This document shows positions 1-12,100 of a stretch of 64,000 nucleotides of DNA, one piece after another. Location of the stretch: NCBI GenBank assembly GCA_029255685.2, contig CM055318.2:1493001-1557000 (forward strand), in the 5' to 3' direction. This stretch comes from Silene conica. Taxonomy: Eukaryota > Streptophyta > Magnoliopsida > Caryophyllales > Caryophyllaceae. A model generated the notes under the pieces. The model worked only from the letters and a program-made list of their open reading frames with translations. It was not told the origin of the DNA and did no database searches. Both the position numbers and the translations under genes were made by a program. The stretch's first letter is position 1; each line of letters starts with the position of its first letter.

Positions 1-3000
1 TGTTAAGGAAAATGCCCAATTGCTCGCACTTCGAGGAAAGTTGGGTAATGAATTTCGGAATATGAGATTTTTGAGCATGGTTTCCTCCGAAACTAATCAA
101 TGCCCATTTCTCGATCCTTGTTCCTTCAACTACGTGACCGCCTAAAAGACTCCATTGGTGATCATTACGGGATGGAAGAACGTCCCTTACAAATCCTCCA
201 TCACCGAGCTTTAACTTTGGAGGTAAAAGAATTCTCCCATTCAATCGTGTCATTTCTCGAGATATTTGTAGCTTAAACTCTTCCCCTTGATTGCCACTGG
301 AAAAATAAAACAAAGTAGATTATATTGCAACAAATAGTTAATGAAGCGCGAGATAGGATGTAACAATTATCGACTCCTAATCGTTACTAGAGCTGGCAAA
401 TAATGACACGACACGAAAACACGAACGAAATTAGCAGATTTGGGTTGAGGCTTAATGACCCATTTATGTAAGTGGGTCGACACGAACACGACACAAAATT
501 TAATTGGGTCGGATTTGGGTTGGAGGGTTCGTGACCCGTTTCCATGTGACACGAACCCGAACCCGACACGACCCGATCTGTTTGCCAGGCCTAATCGTTA
601 CTCTTGCTGATGCAAGGATGAAATACATACCTTGTTGGTCCAACTGGTCCATTCATGACCTCATTGATGATTTCTCTTCGTTCTCGAGGTCGTTGGCTTC
701 CCATCTTCATTATTCTCGCGGTTTGATCATCCGAGAGTTTACCAAGAAACTTTTGCCCCTCACAAATCATGCAAAGCTCCATGGGAAGGTAACACGGTTT
801 ACTCCGACTTATCTGTATACAAGGAAGATTCCGATATTCTATCTCATAATCATACTGATCTTTGAAATAATCGACAAGCTTCAATCGTGTTCCGTCCCTG
901 TCTTCAAACCAGAGTTTCTCAGTGATTTCCTCAGTCAAGCTAGAAAAGCGGTATCTCTGAACCGTATCTCTATGACTAACAAACAGCCTAATGTTCTTCA
1001 ACTCCTTCTCGACTGCAATTCTCTCTTTTGTCGACAACCCTCGATCTTTTCTTTGAGGAAGATCGTGTAAAACCCTAATCCGCTTTTGCAAATAGGGTAT
1101 GACACCGATACTCTCGTGAAAGGCAGTGACCGAGAAGTCAACATTTAAAGCCAAACCTTGTTGTGTTGGCCTAAGACTTTGAAAGAACCCTCTTAAACCA
1201 ATAGCACCTCCACCTATTTCCTTCGCGCCTCCCATTGATGTCGAATACAACGATCTCCCCGAAGCAAAACATTTCTCATTCGGGTTTTCCCTCAAAACAA
1301 CATCCAAACCATGGAGATACTCTTGCGGAAGCGGGACCCACTCATCTCCGGATCCGTCTCTGCTCAAATACTTGCCCAACTCATTTCCATCTAATTTCGA
1401 CACAAGATTAACATTGACCCGAAAAACCTTTTCCGGACACGGTTTGATCCCCGGGATAGCCGGGAGACCGACAAAGAACTCAAGCCTATGGCCCTTGAAT
1501 TCAACAGAACTATACAAATTCTTTCGACCATCGAAAGCAGGACAAGAACCAGACAGCAAAGTTGAGTTCTCCTCAACTAACTTCCTCTTAAGTACTCTAG
1601 CTACTTCCTTAGAAGGGCATGGAGAAATATCGACATTATAGTGGTAAATCGGCTGCAATGTCTCGACTTTTACTCGGAAATGATTCGCAATAAGAGATAC
1701 AACCTGACCTTCCACTCCTCCACAGTCTGGTCTCTTTGCAACAACTAATTCCTCAATTTTAGCATCAACACTAGAACTCTTAATGCTTAATGTCTTAAGC
1801 TGTTGCTTAACCTCTTCATTAACTGTTTTAATTAAGACATTTGCATTAATTAGTATAATCAACGACAACATTACCCCATTGCCTCAGTTTATAACGGGGT
1901 TTGAATACACGAAGCCTTGTCCTTGTGTTAGGAACACAAAGAGCCTGTTTCCCACATTTGCATTAGTATTAGGAAAATTTAACAAATATAATCTCAACTA
2001 TCACTCTTCTTCTCGAAATAATCTCAACTATCAATATTCCCGCAATAATACCAATTTTCATACCACCCTTCTCAAAATAATTCCAACTATCATTCTTCTT
2101 CTCAAAATAATCTCAACTATTAATATTCCCGCAAAAATAATAACCTTTTTAAGACTTATCAGTCACAGAAAACTATTTTGAAAAGGGTGGTATGAAAGTT
2201 AGGATTGTTGCGAGAATATTGATAGTTGGGATTATTTTGAGAAAAAGAGTGATAGTTAGGATTATATTTGTTAAATTTTACTTAATATTATAAACAACGA
2301 CAACATTACCCCATTGCCTCAGTTGTAACACAAATTCTCATTTCAAACCGTCATTATCCGTCTTAAGCATAAAACGTGTCAAATACATACCAAATCACTC
2401 CACTTGTCACCTAAAAAATGACAATTATTTTGTCTTTATTACCCCACTTGATAGTATTTGACCCGTCTTACGCGGTCGTAAAGGGGGTTCGAATATACGA
2501 AGCCTTATCCTAATGTTACCAACACAAAGAGTCTATTTCCGAATTACATCAGTATTACAAACCCTCATCTAAAATTATGTATTATAATTATTGTCATTGA
2601 ATTTAAGCTTAAAAATAAATAAAAATCACACATTTTCTTGCATAAACAAAATTTGAAACCCTGGACAAGAAGCAACAGGAAGAAGACATCCAAAATCTTA
2701 TTTAAAACCGTCTTAAGCTTAAGATGACGTCTTTTTATGCGACGTGATTCATTTAATGCTAGCTAACTAAGACGGTTTTAAATAAGACTAACCCGTAATA
2801 TTTATAATATTTATAATATCATAGAAGAACAAAAACATATGAAACAGTACAAGTTCCACCATATCTATATTCAATCATTTGAAAATCTTAAAAAGCATGC
2901 ACCTTTTGTTACTTACATAACCTTTGCTTAATACTCAAAACATGTCCTTGCAAAAAAAAAAAAAAAAAAAATACTCAAAACATGTACCCACCAAATACAT

Positions 3001-3500
3001 TGAACTAAAAAAAAAACCGCTTTGTCTAAATCATTTGTTTACCTTTGATAAAAATACCGCTTACACAGAATAATTAAGTAAACAAATGACTGAGACGGAA
3101 TTAGTATCAATCTAAAATAAGTAAATATATAACATTGTTTACCTTGTGAAATAGTAGAAGATTTGAGCTTTACATGATTAACAGTAGGATTAAAAGAAGG
3201 TTTATGAAAGTGGGTTGTTCCTGCAAATTTGTGATTATGTTGATAAGATGGTAATATTGGAGGAATTGGAAGAAGACCTTGATAATTTTGCTGATTTTGT
3301 TGTTGAAAATTTTGGTTAAAAAAATTAATAAATCTGTATGTATTATTATGATATGGGTTATAATGATAATTATTATTATATGGAACAACATGATTATTAT
3401 TATGAAATTGATAATTATGATTATGATTATGATTATGATTAAACCTTCTGTTTTGAGGAACTATGTTTCTGTTTTTGTTGGAATCTTCAGGTTTTTCCAT
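1..3500 (-). CDS. AGO7: ARGONAUTE7 (AGO7/ZIPPY), 5' part, partial
   Basis: AGO7 is the Argonaute that loads miR390 and starts TAS3 trans-acting siRNA production, controlling leaf polarity and phase change. I reconstruct exon 1 3500-3143, exon 2 1822-631 and exon 3 296-1, all with GT-AG borders and consistent phases (1, then 2). About 615 residues are visible. Exon 1 encodes an Asn/His/Gln/Tyr-rich disordered leader with an (HN)n run, like the His/Tyr-rich leader of Arabidopsis AGO7. Exon 2 carries the N domain (VVAKRPDCGG, ANHFRVK), linker and PAZ (FHESIGVIPYLQKR, CYLPMELCMICEGQKFLGKL). Exon 3 reads GNQGEEFKLQISREMT through CEQLGIFLN and runs off the edge before MID and the PIWI catalytic residues. 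The motifs match AGO7 better than AGO2/3. An ATG at 1871 would start inside SINE-derived intron sequence, so I prefer 3500. Confidence 0.9.
388..593. mobile_element. hAT-type MITE in AGO7 intron 2
   Basis: This is a 206-bp element with terminal inverted repeats TAGAGCTGGCAAA and (reverse complement) TAGGCCTGGCAAA. It is flanked by a perfect 8-bp target duplication ATCGTTAC at 380-387 and 594-601. The interior is built from degenerate CGACACG/CCCGAC/GGGTCG words and has no coding capacity. Element length, terminal sequence and 8-bp duplication fit a non-autonomous hAT element. Confidence 0.88.
1860..2545 (-). mobile_element. Au-like SINE fragments split by a foldback MITE (AGO7 intron 1)
   Basis: Two SINE fragments start with CAACGACAACATTACCCC at about 1861 and 2294. 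Both contain the CGAAGCCTT..CC and AACACAAAGAG..TTTCC blocks seen in the better preserved SINEs at 10352 and 34718. Between them, about 1963-2292 forms an imperfect inverted repeat with roughly 110-bp arms (1975-2083 against 2171-2280), and a further insertion at about 2331-2474 interrupts the second fragment. All of it lies in AGO7 intron 1. Exact ends are uncertain. Confidence 0.55.
2696..2787. mobile_element. Small MITE with perfect 20-bp inverted repeats
   Basis: A 92-bp element whose first and last 20 bases (2696-2715 and 2768-2787) are perfect reverse complements, beginning TCTTATTTAAAACCG. It lies in AGO7 intron 1. I could not define a target duplication, so the superfamily is open. 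Confidence 0.6.
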
Positions 3501-3685
3501 AACTAAATTATGCAATAAAAATGAGATGAAATTACTGAAATAAAGTTTTGATCTTTTTGTGAAGAAATGTGGGAAAATGTAGACAAGTTTGGTATATATG
3601 AATGTGTAAACAGTAGTAAAACAGAAGAGGGTACCACCTTTTATAATCTTACCCAACTCGAATTCGAACTAAATCAGATGGTAAT

Positions 3686-3933
3686 ACGGTATATTCCGTA
3701 TCACAAATTCTTGTTTCAGACGACCACTTTTGGTTTGAAGTTTCAGACGGGCCATATGTGACCATTTTATAGTTAAATGTAACCACAATAGTGTGACCAA
3801 TGTTACAGCTGATGATAACTTGTTTGTCAATAATGATCACATTTAGCTGTAAAATAGTAGCATATGGGCTGTCTGAAGCTCCAGACAAAAAGTGACCGTT
3901 TGAAGCAAGACCAACTGATTCCGTATATACCCG
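3686..3933. repeat. Inverted-repeat MITE upstream of the AGO7 start
   Basis: Arms of about 95 bp (3686-3784 and 3836-3933) are imperfect reverse complements, sharing CAGAC..CCATATG and ATTTTA.AG.TAAATG blocks and outer GGTATAT-CCGTAT ends. It starts about 190 bp upstream of the AGO7 ATG and could overlap its promoter. No clear target duplication was found. Confidence 0.55.
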
Positions 3934-4792
3934 GAAAAAAAACATAGGAGCGTACGTTTTATAAAAGGAGGGATAACTTTACCGTTCTGATGGTCCTATA
4001 ATCCTATCGACTTAAATTTGGACTAAATAGGTTTTAGGAATATTAATAATAGGACATTTGACTGCTCGGCCTGGCAGAACAATAGTTTTACCGTTCTGAT
4101 GGTCCTATAATCCTATCGGCTCAAATTTGGACTAATTATAGTAAATAAGACATTTGGTAGAACTGCAACTGCTCGACCTGAATAACCGACTCACGACAAT
4201 ATGTTTATTATCTTCAAATAACTTGAAAACAACCTACGTGAAATGACTCTATCCAACCCGGGTTAATTGATTGCAAATTTGAACAACACGAATTTAAATT
4301 ATCTCGACCCGATTGACCCGTTTGCGAGGGTGTAGAGTGAAATTGTGATATTAAAGAGGAGTGAGTAGAAGTTCTTTGTGTCTAGTTTGGAAGGAAGTAT
4401 TTGAGGAGAGAGGATGTCAGAAGGGGAAAAAGAAGCAGATGAAGTTAACCTTAAATGAAAGTAGAAAATGTCAAAGTAGGTAAAATATAACATGTGATGT
4501 TATGGATGTAAATGCAATTTGGTGAGTTTATAAGAATAAAAACTGTACCACTTTTTACTCACTTTTTGCATATAATTGCATTTTTCAACTATGTTACCCC
4601 TCAACAACAACAACTCAATAAGTCAAGTTTTATATAAGAGTGAGACACTATGAGACTATGAGTATTGGTGTGGCAGTAATTCTCGTTGAAGACGAATATA
4701 TTCGATACAAGTTTAATATGGATTAAGTAACACCCAATTTGGTAGAAAGACAAAAATAAATCGCCTAGGGAGTAGTTTTGTGTTTTTGTTTT

Positions 4793-5070
4793 CACAAATT
4801 CTTATTTGCAACGACACTATCCGTCGCAAGCTTGCGACGGATACCGTTTTCTCTCACAAAATACCCACTTTTTCTCTCTCTCCAACACTATTTCTGTGGT
4901 CCCTTTTCTCCACTACTCATTTTATATCCATTTTATCTCACAAAATATCCGTCACAAATGGTGATCCGTCGCAAGCAAGACTTACTATTTTGTTTTATCT
5001 AACCATTTGGATATTACTTGACTATTCAACTAGTGACGGGTATACCCGTTTTCAGTGAGAATTTGTGTGA
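4793..5070. mobile_element. MITE-like element with ACAAATTCT termini
   Basis: The ends read CACAAATTCTTATTTG on the left and CAGTGAGAATTTGTGTG on the right, an imperfect inverted pair. The interior has ATCCGTC/GACGGAT words. Open frames here are side effects of repeat composition. I could not set a target duplication. Confidence 0.45.
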
Positions 5071-5220
5071 CTAGAAAAGTTGTATTAGGGTTAAATTAGT
5101 AAAAGGGAAATGTATCATGTTTGGGTTGACAAATGTGTGATGTGTAGGAGTGGGATATTGTTTAGTTGCTCCTTTGGGAGGTTGTGGAGTGTGGTTGTGG
5201 TCTTGTGGGTGTAGTATAAG

Positions 5221-5795
5221 TAGGGGTGTTCATAATAAACCGAACCGCAATAACCGAACCGAAAAATCGAAAAACCGTACATTTTTAAGGTTCAATTAAC
5301 CGAACCGTTTTGACAAAGCGGTTCGGTGAACCGAACCGTTAAATTTATCATGGACAAGGTTCGGTTGAGGTTCGCAATTTTAGAAATGAGGTTAACCGCG
5401 AATCGAACCGTTCACAAAAAAGTAAGGAAAAAAATTAAAATTATTTAAAAAATTGTTCTTTTGTTTAACAAAAAAGTGTTTCAAGATTCAAAAATGGTTA
5501 AAATGATTAATATTAATGTTTTACTTATTAACTTTATTGTTGAGTATAATTAAATATTAAAAAATTAATTAAACTACTAGATAGAAATCTCGAAAACTAA
5601 AGAAAAAAGTATATTTAGCATGTTTATAGGTTAACCGCTAACCGAACCGCAAATAACCGTTTAAAGTGGTTAACCGAACCGCAAATAACCGTTAGGAACG
5701 GTGCGGCTTAGGTTCGGTGTTTTGCCAAACCGAACCGTGTGCGAACCGTATTAAATATGAAGTTCGGTGAACCGAACCGTGAATGAACACCCCTA
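5221..5795. mobile_element. hAT-type MITE (AACCGAACCG-rich)
   Basis: This 575-bp element begins TAGGGGTGTTCA and ends TGAACACCCCTA, which are exact reverse complements. A perfect 8-bp duplication AGTATAAG flanks it (5213-5220 and 5796-5803). The subterminal parts are dense in CCGAACCG/CGGTTCGG words and the core is AT-rich. No coding capacity. Confidence 0.88.
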
Positions 5796-5942
5796 AGTAT
5801 AAGGTTGTCGAGTGAAAATTGTAGAGTAGTTATTGGTATGAGGTTCGTGTCTAACTTACCGAGTTTTGTATGATGGACAGTGGACCATGTTGAGTCGGGT
5901 TTGAGGAGAGCGAGCACGAGTTCATACCACGGATTGGGGGTG

Positions 5943-6696
5943 TGTTTTTGAAATTTTTTGTGTCCACTTTATCTGACTCGATTAACCATCCGTGCGATTT
6001 TCAGACATTTTTATCCGGGAGCTCAGAGGCCTAAAAAACGTGTATTATACACTTCAATTCAAGTCGTTTCGGGTGGTCGGAGCGACCATTTTTATTTTTG
6101 AGCCTGTTTTTATACCAAGTGTCCGAAATCGCATCATGAGGTATCTTATTTGATTCTAGACCCTATAAACTACTATAAATCACTTTTACATGGTTATCCG
6201 ATTTTCGGCCGAAACTGGTTTATAGCATACCGGTAACGTCAGATGTCTTCCGATGTTTTTGGAAATTTTTGTGTCCGCTTTATCTGACTCGATTAATCAT
6301 CCGTGCCATTTTCGTACATTTTTGTTCTGGGAGCTCAGAGGCCTAAAAAACGTGTATTATACACTTCAATTCGAGTCGTTTCGGGTGGTCGGAGCGGTCA
6401 TTTTTATTTTTGAGCCTGTTTTTATACCACGTGTCCGAAATCGCATCTTGATGTATCTTATTCGATTGTAGACCCTATAAACTACTATAAATCACTTTTA
6501 CACGGTTATTCGATTTTCGGCCGAAACTAATTTATAGCATATCAGTAACATTATGTCTTTTGATGTTTTTGAAAAAAATTTTGCTCGCTTTATCTTACTC
6601 GATTAAACATCCGTGCAATTTTCGGACATTCTTATTCCGTGAAATCAGAGGCCTTAAAAACGTGTATTATTCAATACTTCAATTCGAGCCGTTTCG
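5943..6696. repeat. Tandem satellite, about 310-bp unit, 2.4 copies
   Basis: Copies begin near 5943, 6254 and 6564. Each contains GTGTCC.CTTTATCT.ACTCGATTAA, GAGCTCAGAGGCC and CGTGTATTAT blocks at spacings of 310-311 bp. The third copy is more diverged and stops near 6696. Open frames at 6253-6471 and 6560-6820 are artefacts of the repeat. Confidence 0.85.
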
Positions 6697-9167
6697 CCCC
6701 ATGACAAGCAAAGGAACAGAAGAGACTATTGTTACTGTTGGGCCATATAGTTATGTTGTTTTATCAATGTTTTACTTGTACTTTGGACATGCATGTTCAT
6801 CGTTTATGTCCACCAATTGACGATACTTCTTTCGTTCCGATTATTTATTTACCTTTTTATTTTGAATATTTCAGTTAAGTATTTGGCTTTCTATTTTATA
6901 AATGCTTTTAACGACATTGGATCATCGATCAGAAGTTAATTTAGTCTACTTATCATCTAATATTGTCAAGCTTTTATTTCCTCGATTTTTATATCAAAAA
7001 TAAAGTAAAACAAATGACTGAATCGGTGAAGTACCATAATCCGTTAACATTAGATGTCCCCTACTTGAGTACTAACGTTCTTCATTTACTGTGAGGCCCA
7101 TCCTGTGAAAATTTTAATGCTAAGTAATCATACATTTTTAATCATTATTTGGAGGGTTTAAAAAATAAGGTAAAAGATATTGAATGTCTCCAAACACGAT
7201 ATAATTAAATACTATATTTTTGGTGCGCATTGGGTAAATCCCGAGTATAACATCGCTGGTTTTAATTTTTAAACATCTCTAAACCCGATATAACTTTGTT
7301 AACCATATGTTATAACATCGTACAAAACACATTTCTGAAATTAGGTGACGATGTTGTAGAAGAGATGCTAATTAAACAAAACTTTTCCCAAAAGATGACC
7401 ATATTATATGCATCATTCTTAGTCTTTAATAAAAAACGAAGTAATAAAGGCATAATTCTTGTTTTAAAAGTTTGAACTTTTAAGCATTGCGTTTGTCTCA
7501 ACTTTTGTAAACATCCCCTTGTTCAATTTAAGAAAATATACATCCGCTTAATTATTCACTAGGTCTCGTGAGAGACCGTCTCTCACTAATTTAGTGAGAG
7601 ATATAATAGGAAAAAAATCCAATGGGTCCCCCATCCCATCATCTGAGAGGTCCTCACTAACGCGCTATTAAAATAAAAATAACCTAAACAAGTACAATGA
7701 TTAAACGAAAAAAAAATAAGTACAATTTTCATTTGTGGCATTCAAAAGCTTGTGAATTGTGACGATTTGCATCCAATTTTTCTTCCGGTACGGTCAATTT
7801 GCATCCGATTTGAATAATGTTTAACTAAAAAGTGGGTTGTAAGAGGTAACAAACTTTTAACCGCCACGGACAAAAATTGCTACATGTCAATAATTTTCTG
7901 CTTTTCTGCTAATAAACATGATATAAATACAACACAACATCACAAAAGCATAGTATTAGAATGCTAAATTCAAGATTATTGGAGTGTTGTTATATTCTTG
8001 TACTATTTGACATTGTAATTATCAACTTAGGCCTTGTTCTTTTCGGCTGAAACGAGCTGAATTGAATAAATTGAAGTAGAGCTTAATTGAATTAAATTGA
8101 GTGGAACTGAGGTGGAGTGAATTTAGTTGAATTAAAAGTTACTTTTGTGAAGAGATTAATTGAAAATAATTAATTGAACGTAAATAAAACTTAACGAAAT
8201 ACAACCAACAAAAATTGAAGGGAGCTGAAATTAAGCTAGAAAGAACAGAGCCTTAATGGTCTTGAAATTGAAGCACAAATACCCTTAATTTTAGGAATTC
8301 ACCTAACATCAAGCCGCAACTTACTGCCCACCTCACCTAGCTTGGCTAGCTAGTCCACCATGGATTCACTAATCCCTACTTCCTTGTTAAATTAAATGTA
8401 AACAATTCACTAGAACAAATAACGTACCAGTATTCTGATTCCGTCACTATTTGAAGTTCACTTTTCTCATATTTTACATTATATGTATACTATTAATCCA
8501 CTCGAAAAATTTTCACCCCTAACTACAAACCCCGATTCTGTCACTTTGTCCTTCACTTCCTTGAATTAATCCATAAAAAAGTTACAAATTAGGAAAAATG
8601 GTAAGGTAGTGCTATGTAATTGAACCCAAATGAGAATAAGAAAAAAGTTACTCCATATAAAACTTGAATATTGTCGGGATTCAAACACGGGTCTAATATA
8701 AGCGAACACAAATAACACCGTCTTCTTATTGTAATTCACAAATTCCTCGGCTTATCGTTTCGAAGAAAGGGGTGCATACAAAAACGCAGAATTATATAAT
8801 GATCAAACAAAATCAGTAGCTGCTACGTCCAGTACAAATGGAAGACTGAAATAACCAAATTAATCACATTCATTTGTATAATTGTCCATTCTTTACATCA
8901 GAAAAGAAAAACTTTCATAAGCATGAAATAATCGTCGATTCCGTGTAGTGACTATATTCTATAGATACTAGATTACTAGAATACTAGGCCACAAAATTCA
9001 CTCCTGTATTTCTACTTTCATACAAAAAAATACGGCGTGTCGATCTCCTAGTTTTCTGTATCTCCTGAAATTTCTGCAGCTTCATAACCTTGACATCCAC
9101 TTACGACCTTCTGCGAGATTCTGAGAAGTTATTTACATACTCGCCTTCATAGCAAATGACATGTAAT
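6697..9167. other. AT-rich intergenic DNA without a recognised gene
   Basis: I see no supported exon here. It holds the Tourist-like MITE at 8030-8252, a GAGACCGTCTCTCACTAA palindrome-type motif near 7565, and otherwise unstructured AT-rich sequence. The last part, about 8950-9167, is probably 3' UTR of the HYP1-like gene. Confidence 0.5.
8030..8252. mobile_element. Tourist/Harbinger-like MITE
   Basis: A 223-bp element starting GGCCTTGTTCTTT and ending AAAGAACAGAGCC, flanked by TTA on both sides (8027-8029 and 8253-8255). The three-base TTA duplication and terminal sequence suggest the PIF/Harbinger class. The interior is a run of GAATTGAA/GAGTGGA-like words. Confidence 0.6.
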
Positions 9168-12100
9168 TCAAGCAACACAGGTTATAACCATCTCCTTTGC
9201 TGCAGAAACGGATGCGAGGAGGGGATCTGTAACGTTATCAGAGTGGTTGGGAGGTCTAGGATCATCAGAATCGGAGAACTGCATTGGATATAAAGCGGGA
9301 TCTTTATATGCGGTAATCAGCTTATCAAAGAATTCGGGCATCCCAGGATCATCTGCGTCTTCTCTGTCCTTGTTTATCAAAGTCTGAGGAAATATAAGTC
9401 GATGACCAATTAGGGTACAGAGATACGGGAAAAAGAAGATAATTATGAACTCGAGCTTCTACTCCCTACACTGGAAAAAAGGGTAGGGGGAGGCAGTGCG
9501 AGGGTGTAAGCTATGTTACTCAGACTCGTTTAGAAGTATCCGACACGGGTACGTGTCCATATGTCTGACTCGGCTATTTTATTGAAAAATATGCATATTT
9601 TGATTTGAAATGAGGTGTCTAAGTGTCATACCCATGTCGGAGTGCCGAGTGTCGGACACGGGTACGTGAGGAAATTAGAGGAGTCGGAGTAACATAGGGT
9701 GTAAGTGTAGCATCCTAAACCAATAGACACCCGTATACCAATACAGGTCGTTCCAGCAGTACAAAGGGTATTTGAGTAGGCGCATCAAGACCAAAACCTG
9801 CATACATTCACAATCCGCTTCCTAAAACAAGAATGCAGCTGCAGATTGGGAAGAACTTAACAGTATTTACTGACTAAATCAAGCGTATTAATATGACGTC
9901 AACAGTATTTTAAGGTGGAGCAACATGGAGCAAAAAACAATGGAGAAAGTTCTAATACACATTAGATCATCCAAGTCCTATATTTGAAGGGTTGAGTTAA
10001 GAGGGCCAAGGCTAAAGATTAATCAGGAGGACATACCTCAGCTGAGTAGGCAACAAAGTTGGGTAGGAAACGTTTTCGACAGTATTCATTGAATAGAAGT
10101 GTCAATAACGGAAGAGGTAATATCATTGTCGATGCTGTCGAGACCTTCTTCAGTGTAAAGATGCCCAAAGCAATAGAGTGCATCAGCACTAATGAAAATA
10201 TCATGCAATTATGTACCGTTGGCCAAAACTTCCCGGCTGTCTCGAACTTTGGGGCATATACATTTATGAACTGCATCAATAGAGTAGTCAATATTTTGTT
10301 CAGTATGATAGCCCTGAAAGAGTCAAAAGAGTTGAGGATAACATGTCACTACAACAACATTAACCCACTGCCTCAATGGCTCCCGCAAATTGCGGGATAG
10401 GGGGGGGGGGGGGGGGGGGGGGGGGGAGGGAGGGGGGGTACGTAGCCTTGTTTTCTGAATGACCCAAGATGAAAATTGCGTTGACAACTGCATCAAAGGA
10501 CCGCTACTTCACAAAAGAAAGAAGCGTTGCCACTTTAGTGAGTCATTTTGATTTATTCCATTATAATCTATAACCAAAGAGGAATGGTCTTTGGCTCCAT
10601 TAAAACATGTCACTAACTCACTATTTTATGAAAGAGAGAATGTGAAGAGAACGGTATGCTCTCAATCATACGCCTAGGTTGATAATGAAAAGAGACTAAC
10701 CCGGGAACCGGGATTATCCACAGTGAATAATGCTCAACCAGTAGTTAACAACTAAAGTCCAATGTAAGAATCACCATATAATTTTGCGAGCCGACATACT
10801 TCACTTCATCATACTTGAAAGACGGTAAATAATAGATCTTTTAAGTTCATTGGGAATAGATATAACCTTTAGGCATGTATTCACATGGATCATATACGAT
10901 TATCGTCTTTGTTCTGGATTATGCTAAATTGCTAACGCATTTGACAAGCAACTAAAAGAGATTAATGCTTCCGCTCTTTAGACATCTCTTTAGTTAATGC
11001 TTGCTATCATAGATGATCCAAATATTACAAGTTCCTATTTTTAGCTTTCATTATTATCGTCATTCAAATAAAGAGTCTTTTATACCAATGGTTCATTATT
11101 TCCGAAGACCATAACTGAACTAAAAAGGAGCAAACACGGAAACACCCATAAACATGTAAGCAATAGCAAAAGATTAGTCTACAACTGGACTATGTAGCCT
11201 TCATAATATTGAGTTTTGACAAAGCACTTAAATTACCTGGTTTTTGAAAACTATGTAAGCAAGGGAAAAGTATATCAACAAGAAAGGCAGGATCAGCGGG
11301 GCCAGGAAGAAGTAAGTTATACCCAAAAGCCCAAAGAACAGAATCCTGGGGATGTCCTTGTGATAAAGAATGTAAGGAACATCGATTTCACCATAAACAT
11401 CATGGTCAGGGCAGCAGAAGCATTTTTTACATAAACTTTGGACAAATTCGAGAATACGGAAGAGGTCTGATGAGGTGCTAGTCCATCCCAAAGTGACTAC
11501 ATAAGCAATGAAGAAGGATGCCTAGAGAAACACCAACAAAAATATTAAGAAGTAATAAAAAAAAGTTTCATTACGACAATAGGCATTCATCTCCTGAAGC
11601 ATCATCTACCGTAATCTCTTTAAAAAACATTGAAGTCAAAAATGGTGTTTTGCTGGAGTTCTGGATGTATGAACATTGTATGGCTCATAATGGTAAACAT
11701 TTAACAACTCCATAAGACCGTGAGTTTCCTTGAGTTCTTACCTGTTTCGGGACAGCTTCTGCTAATTCCGAAGGGATGTGTTTGAGATCAAGAAGTTCAA
11801 AAAGTTGAGTGAAAACTGAGCCAGAAAGTACAGTTGCGAAAAAGACGTTCCAAATCATAAAATAAAGGAACTTGTCACATGCGCTTCTTTGTATCTCACT
11901 GTGAGCAACATGTCCTTGAATTGAAGAAAGGAACTCCATTACAGGCGGGACAAATTTTAGAAACATCTGGAGAATTAGATTAGGAAGATATCCTGTGACA
12001 ACTTGACTGATGTATTTCCTGCAAGAGGACAAACAGAACTTAGTAAATGATGCTAAATTAACTTCTAGACACTAATAAAAGAAGAAAAACAACAAAAGGA

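Noticed and set aside
504..1070. 188-aa plus-strand frame opposite AGO7
   Set aside because: It is antisense to AGO7 exon 2 and runs through the hAT MITE; the minus strand has clear Argonaute homology.
1783..1871. AGO7 start codon at 1871
   Set aside because: Residues before VNEEVK derive from intron/SINE sequence, while the 3500 start gives an in-frame splice and the expected His-rich leader.
4778..5058. Overlapping 74- and 92-aa frames
   Set aside because: They lie in a MITE-like inverted repeat and have low-complexity Ser/Phe/Leu composition.
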